Below are positions 63,901 to 64,000 of a stretch of DNA of 64,000 nucleotides, piece after piece. Source of the DNA: CAVYUC01 sp963816685 (GTDB lineage Bacteria; Bacteroidota; Bacteroidia; Bacteroidales; Prolixibacteraceae); assembly GCA_963816685.1 (NCBI GenBank), contig CAWFMB010000029.1, positions 62,001 through 126,000 of the forward strand, given 5' to 3'. Both the position numbers and the translations under genes were made by a program. The notes under the pieces were generated by a model. It saw nothing but the letters and a program-made list of their open reading frames with translations, made no database searches and was not told the DNA's origin. The first letter of the stretch is position 1. Each line of letters starts with the position of its first letter.

Positions 63901-64000
63901 TCAAATTTGCAAATTACAGAACATGGTTGTATTATAAAATGTGTCAAAAACTTCCCGCTGATTTTGCAGAAAAGCGCAGAATGAAGAGAATAATCCAACA

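Noticed and set aside
1..64000. CRISPR arrays, tRNA and rRNA genes
   Set aside because: I looked for regular direct repeats with spacers, for tRNA cloverleaf ends and for rRNA-like sequence and found none.

Overview
The window looks like chromosomal DNA from a member of the Bacteroidota, most likely a Marinilabiliales or Prolixibacteraceae-type organism. The signs are AT-rich DNA, a UpxY-type NusG-like antiterminator at the head of a polysaccharide operon, C-terminal type IX secretion (T9SS) sorting domains, TAnnTTTG-like -7 promoter boxes, a ribosomal protein S16 with a long acidic tail, and lysine synthesis by the DapL route. The genus assignment is inference from gene content only.

Layout. 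(1) 1-1309 is a gene-free leader with hairpins. (2) 1310-28544 is one long plus-strand exopolysaccharide/O-antigen locus. It holds a solitary IS3 OrfA-like DNA-binding protein and a UpxY-like antiterminator; a nucleotide-sugar block (two sugar-1-phosphate cytidylyltransferase-type enzymes, an LhgO-like FAD oxidase, an RmlC-like epimerase, an SDR, a PIG-L deacetylase, a C-methyltransferase-like protein and a glycosyltransferase); a T9SS-secreted protein; an MBOAT acyltransferase with an SGNH partner; a Wzx flippase; a Wzy-like polymerase; five more glycosyltransferases including a WecG/TagA type; a WcaJ-type initiating sugar phosphotransferase; Wza- and Wzc-type export proteins; and a small HAD phosphatase. 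The block reads as a complete Wzx/Wzy-dependent pathway. (3) 29127-38721 carries two minus-strand paralogous giant secreted proteins (parallel beta-helix, cysteine-alternating repeats, T9SS tail), both broken by several +/-1 frameshifts. (4) 39310-48864 is mostly housekeeping: fructose-bisphosphate aldolase, a divergent thymidylate-synthase-fold protein, lipA and lipB with a toxin-antitoxin pair between them, a TPR protein, a DMT transporter and ruvC. (5) 48864-54823 is a scarred accessory region: tandem hairpin repeats, a small membrane protein whose 3' end is duplicated 2.7 kb away, a decayed PD40 lipoprotein gene hit by an IS4-family element with clear inverted repeats and a 10-bp target duplication, and a second, frameshifted MBOAT-SGNH cassette. 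(6) 54889-64000 holds rpsP, rimM, a DUF2807 protein, mscL, tsaC, a glycosyltransferase and the lysine/DAP genes lysA, dapF and dapL, ending with a HicB-like antitoxin.

How they work together. The EPS block should build a repeat unit on undecaprenyl phosphate (WcaJ-type initiator, then glycosyltransferases), flip it (Wzx), polymerise it (Wzy) and export it (Wzc/Wza), with O-acylation by MBOAT plus SGNH. The antiterminator probably lets polymerase cross the leader. DapL, DapF and LysA would form the last steps of meso-DAP and lysine synthesis, although this DapF has serine at both positions normally held by catalytic cysteines.

Caveat. At least six reading frames (two beta-helix giants, MBOAT2, SGNH2, the PD40 gene and dapL) are broken by single-base indels, mostly in short homopolymers. 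A broken dapL is hard to reconcile with viability unless there is a second copy, so some or all of these may be sequence errors rather than true pseudogenes.
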